This document shows, piece after piece, positions 56,859 through 64,000 of a DNA stretch of 64,000 nt. Positions within the stretch are counted from its first letter, which is position 1; every line of letters starts with the position of its first letter. Where the stretch lies: contig JAGHZR010000002.1 in NCBI GenBank assembly GCA_017745295.1, forward strand, positions 124,001 through 188,000. The letters run 5' to 3'. The notes beneath the pieces were generated by a model that saw only the letters and a list, made by a program, of their open reading frames with translations, had not been told where the DNA came from and searched no databases. The position numbers were made by a program, and so were the translations under genes. This DNA comes from Novosphingobium sp. (GTDB lineage Bacteria > Pseudomonadota > Alphaproteobacteria > Sphingomonadales > Sphingomonadaceae).

Positions 56859-57517
56859 GGAATGACGAGGACGTCGCCGCTGGCCAGGGTCGGCAGCGGC
56901 TTGGCGAGATTGCCGGGATCGAGGCTGCGGCCGCCCTTGAGCAGGCGCTTGAGCTGGACCGGCTCGACGGTCTGGCCTTGCGGTGTCTGGCGCAGGATCA
57001 CGGCATGGCCGAGGTCGGCGAAGTCGGCCGTTCCCCCCGCCATGCTCAGCGCCTGAAGCACGTTCGGCGCGACGCCGCTGGTGAAGCTGCCGGGACTGCG
57101 GACTTTGCCCAGAACGTAGAACCGCATGCCCGTCGCCTCGCGCACAGATACGGTGACGTCCGGCGGCGCCGTGCGGTAATTGAGCGAGATGCGCTCGCGA
57201 ACCTCGGCGGCGATGTCGGAGACGTTGCGACCGCTCGCCTTGATGGTTCCGGCAAGCGGGAAGGCGAACGTGCCGTCCGGTTGAACCAGCACCTGCCGCT
57301 GCATCCGCTCCTCGCCCCAGACGAAGACGTCGAGCCCGTCGCCGGCATTCACCGTGTAGCGGGACCCAGCGAGCGCCGCACCTTGCCCTGTCGCCGACGC
57401 CGCCGTCGCCGAGACTGTCTGGCCTGTCTCCTGGGCCGCGACGCAGACCGGCACGAACAGCAGGAGCGCCGCAGCGAACATCTTGGAACGCGGAAACGGG
57501 GTGCGAGAAGGAAACAC
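56855..57517 (-). CDS. Polysaccharide export protein, Wza/GumB type
   Basis: A 220-residue export protein. A signal peptide (FAAALLLFVPVCVAAQE) is followed by the Poly_export domain (YTVNAGDGLDVFVWGEERM, VLVQPDGTFAFPLAGTIKAS, DIAAEVRERISLNYRTAPP, DVTVSVREA) and one SLBB-like domain (FYVLGKVRSPGSFTSG, NVLQALSMAGG). It forms the periplasmic/outer-membrane channel for the polymer. No lipobox Cys is seen after the signal, unlike classical Wza. Translation starts at GTG 57517 after GGGAGG; ATG 57481 is an alternative. First gene of the export operon; the 238 bases to the divergent WecG-type gene hold both promoters. Confidence 0.9.
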   Translation of the reverse strand: MFPSRTPFPRSKMFAAALLLFVPVCVAAQETGQTVSATAASATGQGAALAGSRYTVNAGDGLDVFVWGEERMQRQVLVQPDGTFAFPLAGTIKASGRNVSDIAAEVRERISLNYRTAPPDVTVSVREATGMRFYVLGKVRSPGSFTSGVAPNVLQALSMAGGTADFADLGHAVILRQTPQGQTVEPVQLKRLLKGGRSLDPGNLAKPLPTLASGDVLVIP

Positions 57518-57755
57518 GATACCTCCCTGACCGATGCGGTTCTCGTACGGTCGGAGACTAGGCTATCGGTAGCGCCAAACACCCGAAATCGTCGGATTGG
57601 AGGGCCGTCTTCACGGGGCGGAGAATTCGCCAGTTCCGAAAACCGTCCTTGGGGAAAGACAGGTCCGCAATCGCGGCAGGCGGATAGGGGAGCGCAGTAG
57701 CCACAAGAGATCGGCACCCAGCCCTGCGCCATAATGGCCCGTGGGGAGAAACGTC

Positions 57756-58616
57756 ATGTATCTGGAAAAGATCCATAAGGGACCGGGGCCTTTCGAAGCG
57801 ACGGATTTTCGGGAGCTGGTCGGACTTTTCGGCCCGGCCTCGCCGACCGCAAGGCCGAGCGCCGTCGAGTTTCTCGACCTTGCCTTCGATGCGGTCGACA
57901 TGGCGGGAGCGCTCGACGCGATCGTGTCTCGCCCGGCTTCGGCGCCTTTCGCCTATGTGGTGACGCCCAATGTCGATCACGTGGTACGGCTGCAAAGACG
58001 GCGCTCGGATCTCTGGCCGGCCTATCGCGGCGCGTGGATGACGCTCTGCGACAGCCGCATCCTCGCGAAGATGGCGCGCGCGGTTGGTCGCGACTTGCCG
58101 GTCGTGACCGGCAGCGACCTTACCGCTGCCCTGTTCGAGCGGCATGTCGCCGCCGACGACCGGATCGCGATCCTTGGCGGCAATGCCGAAATGGTGGAAC
58201 GGATTGCAGCGCGTTACGGCCTTCGCGACGTGCGGCACTACAACCCGCCGATGGGCTTCATCCGCAGTGCGCGCGAGGTCTCGCGAGCCGTGCGCTTTCT
58301 GGTCGAGTCAGAGGCGCGCTACGTCTTTCTGGCGGTGGGGTCGCCGCAGCAGGAGATCGTCGCCCGGCGCCTCGCCAAGGTGCGCAGGGCGATCGGGACG
58401 GGTTTCTGCGTCGGGGCCGGGCTCGAATTCCTGACCGGCGACCAGGAGCGCGCGCCGCGCGTGGTGCAGCAGATGTCGCTGGAGTGGCTTTACCGCCTGG
58501 CCTCCGACCCGCAGCGGCTCTGGCGCCGCTATCTGGTGGAAGGTCCGCAGATATTCCGGATACACCAGATCTGGCACCGCATGGCGGTCCGCGCTGCCGG
58601 AGGGCACCCCCGCTGA
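57756..58616 (+). CDS. WecG/TagA/CpsF family glycosyltransferase (GT26)
   Basis: A 286-residue membrane-associated transferase that adds a sugar (ManNAcA or similar) to a lipid-linked precursor. The GT26 blocks are FAYVVTPNVDHVVRLQRR, RGAWMTLCDSRILAKMARAV (D-S-R), VVTGSDLTAALFE, RIAILGGNAEMVERIAARYG, YNPPMGFI, YVFLAVGSPQQEIVARRLA and FCVGAGLEFLTGDQERAPR. The C-terminal SLEWLYRLASDPQRLWRRYL segment attaches to the membrane. It starts at ATG 57756, eight bases after GGGGAG. The next gene overlaps its stop (CTGA), so the plus-strand genes here form one operon with the hydrolase and polymerase genes. Confidence 0.92.
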   Translation: MYLEKIHKGPGPFEATDFRELVGLFGPASPTARPSAVEFLDLAFDAVDMAGALDAIVSRPASAPFAYVVTPNVDHVVRLQRRRSDLWPAYRGAWMTLCDSRILAKMARAVGRDLPVVTGSDLTAALFERHVAADDRIAILGGNAEMVERIAARYGLRDVRHYNPPMGFIRSAREVSRAVRFLVESEARYVFLAVGSPQQEIVARRLAKVRRAIGTGFCVGAGLEFLTGDQERAPRVVQQMSLEWLYRLASDPQRLWRRYLVEGPQIFRIHQIWHRMAVRAAGGHPR

Positions 58617-60136
58617 GGTTCCTTGCGGTTGCAACGGTTCTCTGCGCAGTCGCAGTGACAACCGCGGGGGCGCTGCTCGCACCCGCCGTGGGCCGTCGTC
58701 CTGTAACGCCGGTCGATGCCGCAGTTCCCGAGACCGCGATCGGGATCAACCTTTCCGGCCTCCAGACCTTCAATCGCCAGCAGGTCTTCGCCAACATGAT
58801 CGCGCAAAGCGAATGGTTCTCCTCGCGCGGGGATGGCTGGACCGCGATGCCGCAAACGCAGCTCGACGCCGATGGCTGGGTGGTGAGGCTGGCCCCCGGC
58901 CAGACTGCCCCGCGTCCGCTGGTCATTCCCGCCGCCCCGTTTCGTCCGGTCGCGGTTCGTTGCACGTTCGGCGGCAGCGGTGAACTGGCGGCAGGCGGAG
59001 TGGCGCGGATCACCGGAACGACCGCGAACAGTGTCGACCTCGAACTGACGCCGACCGGAGGTGAGGACGAGGGTGCCTGGATCGAACTGCTCGCCACCGA
59101 TCCCGCCGATCCCTTGCACGATCTGGATTGCCGCAAGGCCGGAACGCCGCGGGAGGCGCGCTTCGATCCCGAGTTCCTGACCTTCCTTTCCGGCTTTCGC
59201 GTCATCCGCTTCGTCGACTGGCAGCGCACCAACGACAATGCGAAAGCCCGGTGGAGCACGCGCACCCGGCCCGAGAGCGGCTCGCAAGTGGGCGCGGCAG
59301 GCGCGTCGGTCGAGGACATGGTCGATCTTGCGAATGCCGTGGGGGCCGATCCCTGGTTCCTGATGCCCTACGATGCCGACGCTGCCTATATCGACGGCTT
59401 CGCGCAGCTAGCTCGCCAGCGGCTCGATCCCGCGCGCAAGGTCTATGTCGAACTCGGCAACGAAGTGTGGAACGATATCTTCGATACCGCCGGGCAAGCC
59501 GAGCGGGAAGGGATGGCGCTCGGACTGGGCGGCGGCGATGCGACCCGCGCGCGGATGGAGCGTTATGCCGACAAGATGGTCGGCGCAATGCGCATCTGGA
59601 CACGCGCCTATGCCGACAGGCCGGATGCGCTTGTCCGCGTCTGCGCTTCCCAGCATGCCAATCCGGACTTGGCCCGCATCGTGCTGGGCCATGAGGGCAG
59701 TGCGCGCTGGGTTGATGCGCTCGCCACTGCGCCTTACCTCTGGCTCGATCTCGACGGCTACCGCAGCAGGGATATCGATCGGGTCTTTGCGGCCATGCCG
59801 GATTCGCTGTCGCGGACATGGGCCATGGCCGAGGACAATCGCGCCATCGCGGAAGAGCATGGGCTTCGCTACATCGCCTATGAGGGCGGACAGCACCTCG
59901 TCACCCCCGATCTCGATCTGGCCCGTGCGGTCCAGCGCGACCCGCGCATGGGCGATGTCTATGCCCGCTATCTCGAAGGCTGGCGTCGCCGGTTCGGGGA
60001 CACGCTGGTGCTCTACGCCACAAGCGCGCCGATTGCCGAGTACGGTGCCTGGGGCTTGCAGGAATATGCCGGGCAGCCCGCCTCGGAGACTCCGAAGCTC
60101 ACGGCCTTGCGCCGTTTTCAGAGCGAGATCCGGTGA
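58613..60136 (+). CDS. Secreted TIM-barrel glycoside-hydrolase-like protein (clan GH-A type)
   Basis: A 507-residue protein. The best start is CTG 58613, overlapping the previous stop, because it has GGAGGG eight bases upstream and gives a proper signal peptide (LRFLAVATVLCAVAVTTAG). The first standard codon, GTG 58655, would cut that peptide in half. The body has ETAIGINLSGLQTFNRQQ, FRVIRFVDWQRTNDNAKARW, VGADPWFLMPYDADAAYIDG, VYVELGNEVWNDIFDTAGQA (acid/base-type E284) and LRYIAYEGGQHLVTPDLD (nucleophile-type E424), which fits a retaining glycosidase of clan GH-A. I cannot assign a GH family. It probably trims or releases the exported polymer, as glycanases in other EPS loci do. Confidence 0.78.
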   Translation: MRFLAVATVLCAVAVTTAGALLAPAVGRRPVTPVDAAVPETAIGINLSGLQTFNRQQVFANMIAQSEWFSSRGDGWTAMPQTQLDADGWVVRLAPGQTAPRPLVIPAAPFRPVAVRCTFGGSGELAAGGVARITGTTANSVDLELTPTGGEDEGAWIELLATDPADPLHDLDCRKAGTPREARFDPEFLTFLSGFRVIRFVDWQRTNDNAKARWSTRTRPESGSQVGAAGASVEDMVDLANAVGADPWFLMPYDADAAYIDGFAQLARQRLDPARKVYVELGNEVWNDIFDTAGQAEREGMALGLGGGDATRARMERYADKMVGAMRIWTRAYADRPDALVRVCASQHANPDLARIVLGHEGSARWVDALATAPYLWLDLDGYRSRDIDRVFAAMPDSLSRTWAMAEDNRAIAEEHGLRYIAYEGGQHLVTPDLDLARAVQRDPRMGDVYARYLEGWRRRFGDTLVLYATSAPIAEYGAWGLQEYAGQPASETPKLTALRRFQSEIR

Positions 60137-61725
60137 ACCGGCAGGCCATGCAGTCGGTCTTCGGGACCGCCGCGACTCTCGCCCTGCTGGTGCTGGCCTA
60201 TTACGAACTCCACGCCGCGCTCTACGTCGCTCTCGTCAGCGCAACCGGGGTCATGCTGTTTCTGTTCTGCCTGCGTCGCCCCTATCGCGAGGAGATGGCC
60301 GCTTCCAGCCTGCTTTGCGTGGTGGCGATGCCGGTGCTGGCATGGCTGTTGCCGAAGCTGTCTCTGACGGGCGTGCATCTGCTTCATCTGGCCATGTGTC
60401 TGTGGGTGCCGCTCTTCGCCGGTCGGCGGGAACGGATCGCGCCGGTCTGGCTGTTCAGCCTGCTACTCCTGCCGGGTCTCGACATGCCTGTCTCGTTGGG
60501 AGCGCTGAAGCTGTTCGACTTCGGCGTACAGGACGCGCTTGCCGTGGGCGCCGCCGCCGCCATCAGGCTGCGTTCGCCGGGCGGGCCGCGCCGCGCGGCC
60601 AGCGACGGCTGGGTCCTGGCCCTGCTGCTTCTGCTCGGCATCTGCCTTTCGCGAGAGACGAGCGCCACCAATTTCCTGAGAACGACGGTCAATCTCGTGC
60701 TCGACCTGGGCCTGCCCTATTACATCCTGAGCCGCGGCATCGCCGACGTGGCCGGGCAGCGCACCGCGCTTCGCTGGCTGGCCTGCGGCGGCATCGCCCT
60801 GAGCATGATCCTGCTGTTCGAGACCTGGCGCAGCTGGCCGATCTACAACGAGCTTTACGGTCTCTACAACGTGCCGATGATCCTGCTGGTCAAGGCGCGC
60901 GGCGGGCTGCTGCGCGCCGGTGGACCGTTCGTGGAGCCGACGTCGATCGCCCTCGTGCTGGCCATGTGCTTTGCCGCGCTCAGCCAGTTGCGGGAGGATT
61001 TTCGTTCGCGGCTGAAGCATGTGGGGCTGCTCGTGATTGCCTTCCTCGGCGTTTCCGCGCCGCAGTCGCGCGGGGCCTGGATCGGGCTTGCGCTCGCGGT
61101 CGTGGCGATGGCGGCCTATCGCGGGCGCTGGCGGGCCTTGCTGGCGAACGCGGGCGGCATCGGACTGGTGCTGGGCTTCGTCTTCGTCACCGCGAAACTC
61201 TCGCCGGGTTTCGCGGAGATGCTGGGCCTCTCGGACGGCGGCGCCAGCGATACCACGACCTATCGGCGCGAACTGTTCGAAAAGGGCAGGCAGGTGTTCT
61301 GGCTCAGCCCGCTTGTCGGCCATTCGATGCCGAGCCTCAACATGCTGATGGCGGAACTGCGACAGGGCGAGGGGATCATCGACTTCGTGAACACCTACTT
61401 GTGGATTGCGCTGATTGGTGGAGTGGCAGGCCTGGCGATCTTCATCGGCAATTTCGCCGATCCGCTGGTGAGCCTCTGGCGGCGGCGGTCGGCCTTGCGC
61501 CATGACGCAGAGCAACTGGGGCAGGGGCAGGCACCCGCCGCTTTCGTTTTCGGTTGTCTGGTCATGCTCTGCGAAATGCTGTTCTTCACCTCGTTTGGAG
61601 GAAGACCGGCATTCCTGACGTTCGGACTGTTCGGCCTCGGTGCTTCGATCCTGGCTGCCAGGCCGCAGCAGCGAGTTTATCGATGGCAGCGAGGCGAGAG
61701 CGCTCCTACCGCAATAGCGGCATGA
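60133..61725 (+). CDS. O-antigen ligase/Wzy-like polymerase
   Basis: A 530-residue inner-membrane protein with 10-12 hydrophobic segments from the N-terminus on (ATLALLVLAYYELHAALYVA) and the Wzy_C-like periplasmic loop (GGPFVEPTSIALVLAM, FLGVSAPQSRGAWIGLALAV, GHSMPSLNMLMAELRQGEG). This pattern fits polysaccharide polymerases or O-antigen ligases; the locus makes a polymerase more likely. It starts at GTG overlapping the hydrolase stop (GTGA). Its last 20 bases overlap the end of the convergent flippase gene. Which repeat unit it joins is unknown. Confidence 0.86.
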   Translation: MNRQAMQSVFGTAATLALLVLAYYELHAALYVALVSATGVMLFLFCLRRPYREEMAASSLLCVVAMPVLAWLLPKLSLTGVHLLHLAMCLWVPLFAGRRERIAPVWLFSLLLLPGLDMPVSLGALKLFDFGVQDALAVGAAAAIRLRSPGGPRRAASDGWVLALLLLLGICLSRETSATNFLRTTVNLVLDLGLPYYILSRGIADVAGQRTALRWLACGGIALSMILLFETWRSWPIYNELYGLYNVPMILLVKARGGLLRAGGPFVEPTSIALVLAMCFAALSQLREDFRSRLKHVGLLVIAFLGVSAPQSRGAWIGLALAVVAMAAYRGRWRALLANAGGIGLVLGFVFVTAKLSPGFAEMLGLSDGGASDTTTYRRELFEKGRQVFWLSPLVGHSMPSLNMLMAELRQGEGIIDFVNTYLWIALIGGVAGLAIFIGNFADPLVSLWRRRSALRHDAEQLGQGQAPAAFVFGCLVMLCEMLFFTSFGGRPAFLTFGLFGLGASILAARPQQRVYRWQRGESAPTAIAA

Positions 61726-63091
61726 TCGCGCCCGCCGCGACGAAGCCGCAGCCCGCTCCGGCGAGGCCTGCTCCCAGGAACAGCAGTTCCTCGCGCATAT
61801 CGAGCAGCCCCGCTATCCGCATCCGCACCCATTTCACCGCCATCGCAGGAGCCTCCATCAGGCCGACGGCCAGGACCAGTCCAAACTGCCCCCAGAGCAG
61901 GTAGCCCGTCGTTCCGGCGGCCGTGAGCCAGACCAGCTTGGCGATGCTGGCCTCCAGCGTCGCACGAATGCGCCCGGTTGCCGTCAGCGCTTCGTTCGCC
62001 GCGTTCGAGGGTAGCGCCAGCAGCGAGGAGATGCAGAGGATCTGGAGATAGCCCGCAGCCTCGCCGTAGCGGGGGTCGTAGAGCACGCCGACGATCAAGG
62101 GCGCAGAGCCGATGATGCCGCCGGTCGCGAAGCCGTAGAGCAGCGAGGGCACACGCCGCTTGGCGTAGAAGCGGGCGCGCAAGTCTTCGGCGTGGTCGCG
62201 CCAGAGCTGGGCGTAAGTCGGATAGAGCACCCGGCTGGCGTAATTCATCGCGAAACCGAGCGGGGCCGAGGCAAGGTTCCCTGCCAGGATGTAGAACCCG
62301 AACTGATCGAGCGGCATCAGCTTGGCCAGCACCAGCTTGTCGCACTGGGAAATCAGCAGGAAGATGATGCTCGATCCGGTGACGTAGCGGGAAAAGCCCC
62401 ACAAGGCGCGCAAGGTCGCCCGATCGAACCCGATCCTCCGCCGGGCATCCTCGAACATCGTGTAGCTGAGCGTGGTCTTTAGCAGCCCGCCGGTGAGCAG
62501 TCCGCCCAGAATCGCCCAGTAGTTGCCCCAGACCCAGGCGAGCACCGCGCTGACAGCGATCTGCACGACCAGTGCCACCAGTTCGAGCGCCGAGAGACGC
62601 AGGATCTGGCGGCGGCGCAGCGCGGTAAGCAGACTGGTCGAAGCCAGTCCCTCTACCACGAAAGTCAGGCTGGACGCGGCGAGGAGCGGGGCGAGTTCGG
62701 GCTTGGCGAGAATGTGGGCCAATGGCAGTGCCGAAGCGGCAAGCACGAGGGCGAGGAACAGCGAACGGACCAGCGAAACGGCCCAGACGGTGTCCAGAAA
62801 ACGCTTCTCGTCGCCGTTTTCTTGCCGCACCACGAATGCCTGGAAACCCAGGTCAGTGGCCAGCGATACGGTGAACTGCACCGAGGCGATGACCCCGGAG
62901 ATGCCGAAGACCTCGGGCATCAACAGGCGCGTCAGGATCATGCCCGAGATCGCGCGCAGCAGGTTGTTGAGGATAACCGAAACGATGACGACATTGGTGT
63001 CCCGCCCGGCAAAGTCCATCAACCGACTGCGAATTCCGCGCCGCGTGGAGAGACCCTGCCAGGGTGGGCTTGCAGCCTGTTCGGCCGTCAA
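61706..63091 (-). CDS. Oligosaccharide flippase (Wzx/MATE-like)
   Basis: A 461-residue inner-membrane transporter with 12-14 helices of the polysaccharide-biosynthesis (PST) family: TNVVIVSVILNNLLRAISGM, LTRLLMPEVFGISGVIAS, TDLGFQAFVVRQENGDEKRF, SQCDKLVLAKLMPLDQFGFY, LPSNAANEALTATGRIRATL. Moves lipid-linked repeat units to the periplasmic face for the polymerase. I place the start at TTG 63091 overlapping the upstream GT4 stop (TTGA), with GGAAA eight bases before; ATG 63019 is the next choice and would still leave helix 1 intact. Tail-to-tail overlap of 20 bases with the polymerase gene. Confidence 0.88.
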   Translation of the reverse strand: MTAEQAASPPWQGLSTRRGIRSRLMDFAGRDTNVVIVSVILNNLLRAISGMILTRLLMPEVFGISGVIASVQFTVSLATDLGFQAFVVRQENGDEKRFLDTVWAVSLVRSLFLALVLAASALPLAHILAKPELAPLLAASSLTFVVEGLASTSLLTALRRRQILRLSALELVALVVQIAVSAVLAWVWGNYWAILGGLLTGGLLKTTLSYTMFEDARRRIGFDRATLRALWGFSRYVTGSSIIFLLISQCDKLVLAKLMPLDQFGFYILAGNLASAPLGFAMNYASRVLYPTYAQLWRDHAEDLRARFYAKRRVPSLLYGFATGGIIGSAPLIVGVLYDPRYGEAAGYLQILCISSLLALPSNAANEALTATGRIRATLEASIAKLVWLTAAGTTGYLLWGQFGLVLAVGLMEAPAMAVKWVRMRIAGLLDMREELLFLGAGLAGAGCGFVAAGAIMPLLR

Positions 63092-64000
63092 GCGGGTATT
63101 TCCAGCATCTGGCGGTAACAGTCGAGCAGCTTGTCCCCGACGATTTCGAGCGAGAACTCGGATGCACAGCGCTGTCGCGCGGCATGGCCCATGGCGGCGG
63201 CCTGCTGCCCGTCGCGGAGTATCCGGTCGAGCGTGACGGCAAGGCGATCGGGTTCCGCAATCGGGGAGAGCAGGCCGCTCTCCCCGTCGATGACGATTTC
63301 CTCCGCGCCCGGCCAATCCGTCGAGACAAGGGGGCTTCCGGCAGCCATGGCTTCCAGCAGGACGTAAGGGAAATTCTCGCAGCGGGAACTCACCACCGTG
63401 GCCATGGCCTTCATCCGGAGCGGCGCGATCTCCGCCTGGCTGAGCAGGCCGCGAAACTCCATCCGCTGCCGGGTTCGAGGCAAAAGCCGGGTGGCAGCGA
63501 ACTCGGCGAAACCGATGCGCTTGCCGGCTCCTGTCTCCATTCCCTCGTCGGGGCCTACCAGGGTCAATCGGGCACCTGGCTGCGTTTCCAGCAGGCGTTC
63601 GAAGGCCAGCAGCATGGTATCGGCGCCCTTGAGATAGTCGAAGCGGCCGACCATCAGGACATGGCCCGGCTCGGCATCGTGGAGGGTCCAGCGCGGCGTT
63701 CCTTCGCGCAGACGGATGGGGTTGGCGATCACGGCGGAGCGGGCTGCCGGATCGCGGCTGTAGCTGCGGCACGTTCCAGACATCATTGCCTGTGTCGGGG
63801 CCGTGACCATGGCGGCATTGCGAACGGCGCGGGCTTCCGCCTCGCACCGGGCGTGGCCTTCGCGGCGCTCGCGTTCCGTCAGGTTGTCGTCGGGCTTCAG
63901 GAAATGCGGGCCGTGGATCCGGGTGATCACCGGCGCGGCGATGGCGCGTGCGGCAAAGTCGGACCATCCGAAGCTTTCCTCCATCTCCACGACATCGAAG
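63088..64000 (-). CDS. Glycosyltransferase family 4 (5' end outside window)
   Basis: At least 303 codons; the reading frame stays open to the window edge, so the N-terminus is missing (FDVVEMEESFGWSDFAARA is the first visible part). The C-terminal GT-B domain shows HVLMVGRFDYLKGADTMLLA, LTLVGPDEGMETGAGKRIGF, MEFRGLLSQAEIAPLRMKAM and SRCENFPYVLLEAMAAGSPL (E-x7-E motif), then STDWPGAEEIVIDGESGLLS. Transfers a sugar from a nucleotide donor during repeat-unit assembly. Followed by the flippase gene with a TTGA overlap. Confidence 0.9.
   Translation of the reverse strand, partial: FDVVEMEESFGWSDFAARAIAAPVITRIHGPHFLKPDDNLTERERREGHARCEAEARAVRNAAMVTAPTQAMMSGTCRSYSRDPAARSAVIANPIRLREGTPRWTLHDAEPGHVLMVGRFDYLKGADTMLLAFERLLETQPGARLTLVGPDEGMETGAGKRIGFAEFAATRLLPRTRQRMEFRGLLSQAEIAPLRMKAMATVVSSRCENFPYVLLEAMAAGSPLVSTDWPGAEEIVIDGESGLLSPIAEPDRLAVTLDRILRDGQQAAAMGHAARQRCASEFSLEIVGDKLLDCYRQMLEIPA

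Noticed and set aside
1..64000. CRISPR arrays, tRNA or rRNA genes, insertion sequences, phage or plasmid genes.
   Set aside because: No regularly spaced repeats, no cloverleaf-like stretch in any gap, and no transposase, integrase or replication gene among the frames.

Overview
The window is a GC-rich, densely packed chromosomal segment from an alphaproteobacterium, most likely a sphingomonad (Novosphingobium/Sphingomonas/Sphingobium type). The evidence is three TonB-dependent receptors next to secreted glycosidases, a tryptophan-halogenase-like flavoprotein beside a TonB receptor, a NasS/NasT nitrate-sensing pair with ANTAR-type leaders, and a large exopolysaccharide locus with exosortase-A-associated gene families. 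No tRNA, rRNA, CRISPR array, insertion sequence or phage gene was found. No gap between genes exceeds 300 bases. The assignment to a group rests on gene content only; no 16S gene is present.

Layout. (1) 1-3561: a Fur-type iron-uptake cluster on the minus strand (PepSY membrane protein, DUF2271, DUF4198, ApbE flavinyltransferase, and the start of a TonB siderophore receptor), with Fur-like boxes before the first gene and before the receptor. (2) 3794-25942: carbohydrate and peptide use. It contains a GH27 alpha-galactosidase, a permease/GntR/D-amino-acid dehydrogenase/M24 peptidase module, a membrane diguanylate cyclase, a GH3 glucosidase, a tryptophan-halogenase-like protein, a large TonB receptor, a ROK regulator, a ROK sugar kinase, an SGNH esterase and a very large GH2 enzyme. 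(3) 26123-34534: nitrate/nitrite assimilation (nasT, nasS, MFS transporter, porin, nirB, nirD, siroheme methyltransferase). Two leader RNAs each carry ANTAR-like hairpins followed by an intrinsic terminator. No nitrate reductase is present. (4) 34553-39142: a TonB receptor and a secreted tyrosine-phosphatase-like enzyme, divergent from a regulator that carries two TetR units in one chain. (5) 39207-44996: TorF-type porin, SulP anion transporter with a beta-carbonic anhydrase, and an EnvZ/OmpR-type two-component system. (6) 45271-64000: an exopolysaccharide locus. One minus-strand run codes for Wza, an outer-membrane barrel, Wzz, a BY-kinase-like ATPase and a 2OG dioxygenase, all joined by 4-base overlaps. 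A second minus-strand run codes for GT61, acetyltransferase, acyl-adenylating ligase, ACP, PLP decarboxylase and SleB hydrolase. Plus-strand genes are a GT4, a WecG-type GT, a secreted hydrolase and an O-antigen-ligase-like polymerase. A flippase and an incomplete GT4 close the window.

How the parts fit. The glycosidases, TonB receptor and ROK pair form a polysaccharide-use locus: outer-membrane import, periplasmic trimming, cytoplasmic phosphorylation. In the nitrogen cluster NasS senses nitrate or nitrite and releases NasT, which would prevent termination ahead of the transporter and of nirBD. In the last 19 kb, the Wza/Wzz/BY-kinase export machinery, flippase, polymerase and glycosyltransferases would build and export a polysaccharide. 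The ligase/ACP/decarboxylase set may add an unusual acyl or amino modification.

Many genes overlap by exactly four bases (ATGA, GTGA, TTGA). In two places the only start that fits family or signal-peptide expectation is CTG inside CTGA.
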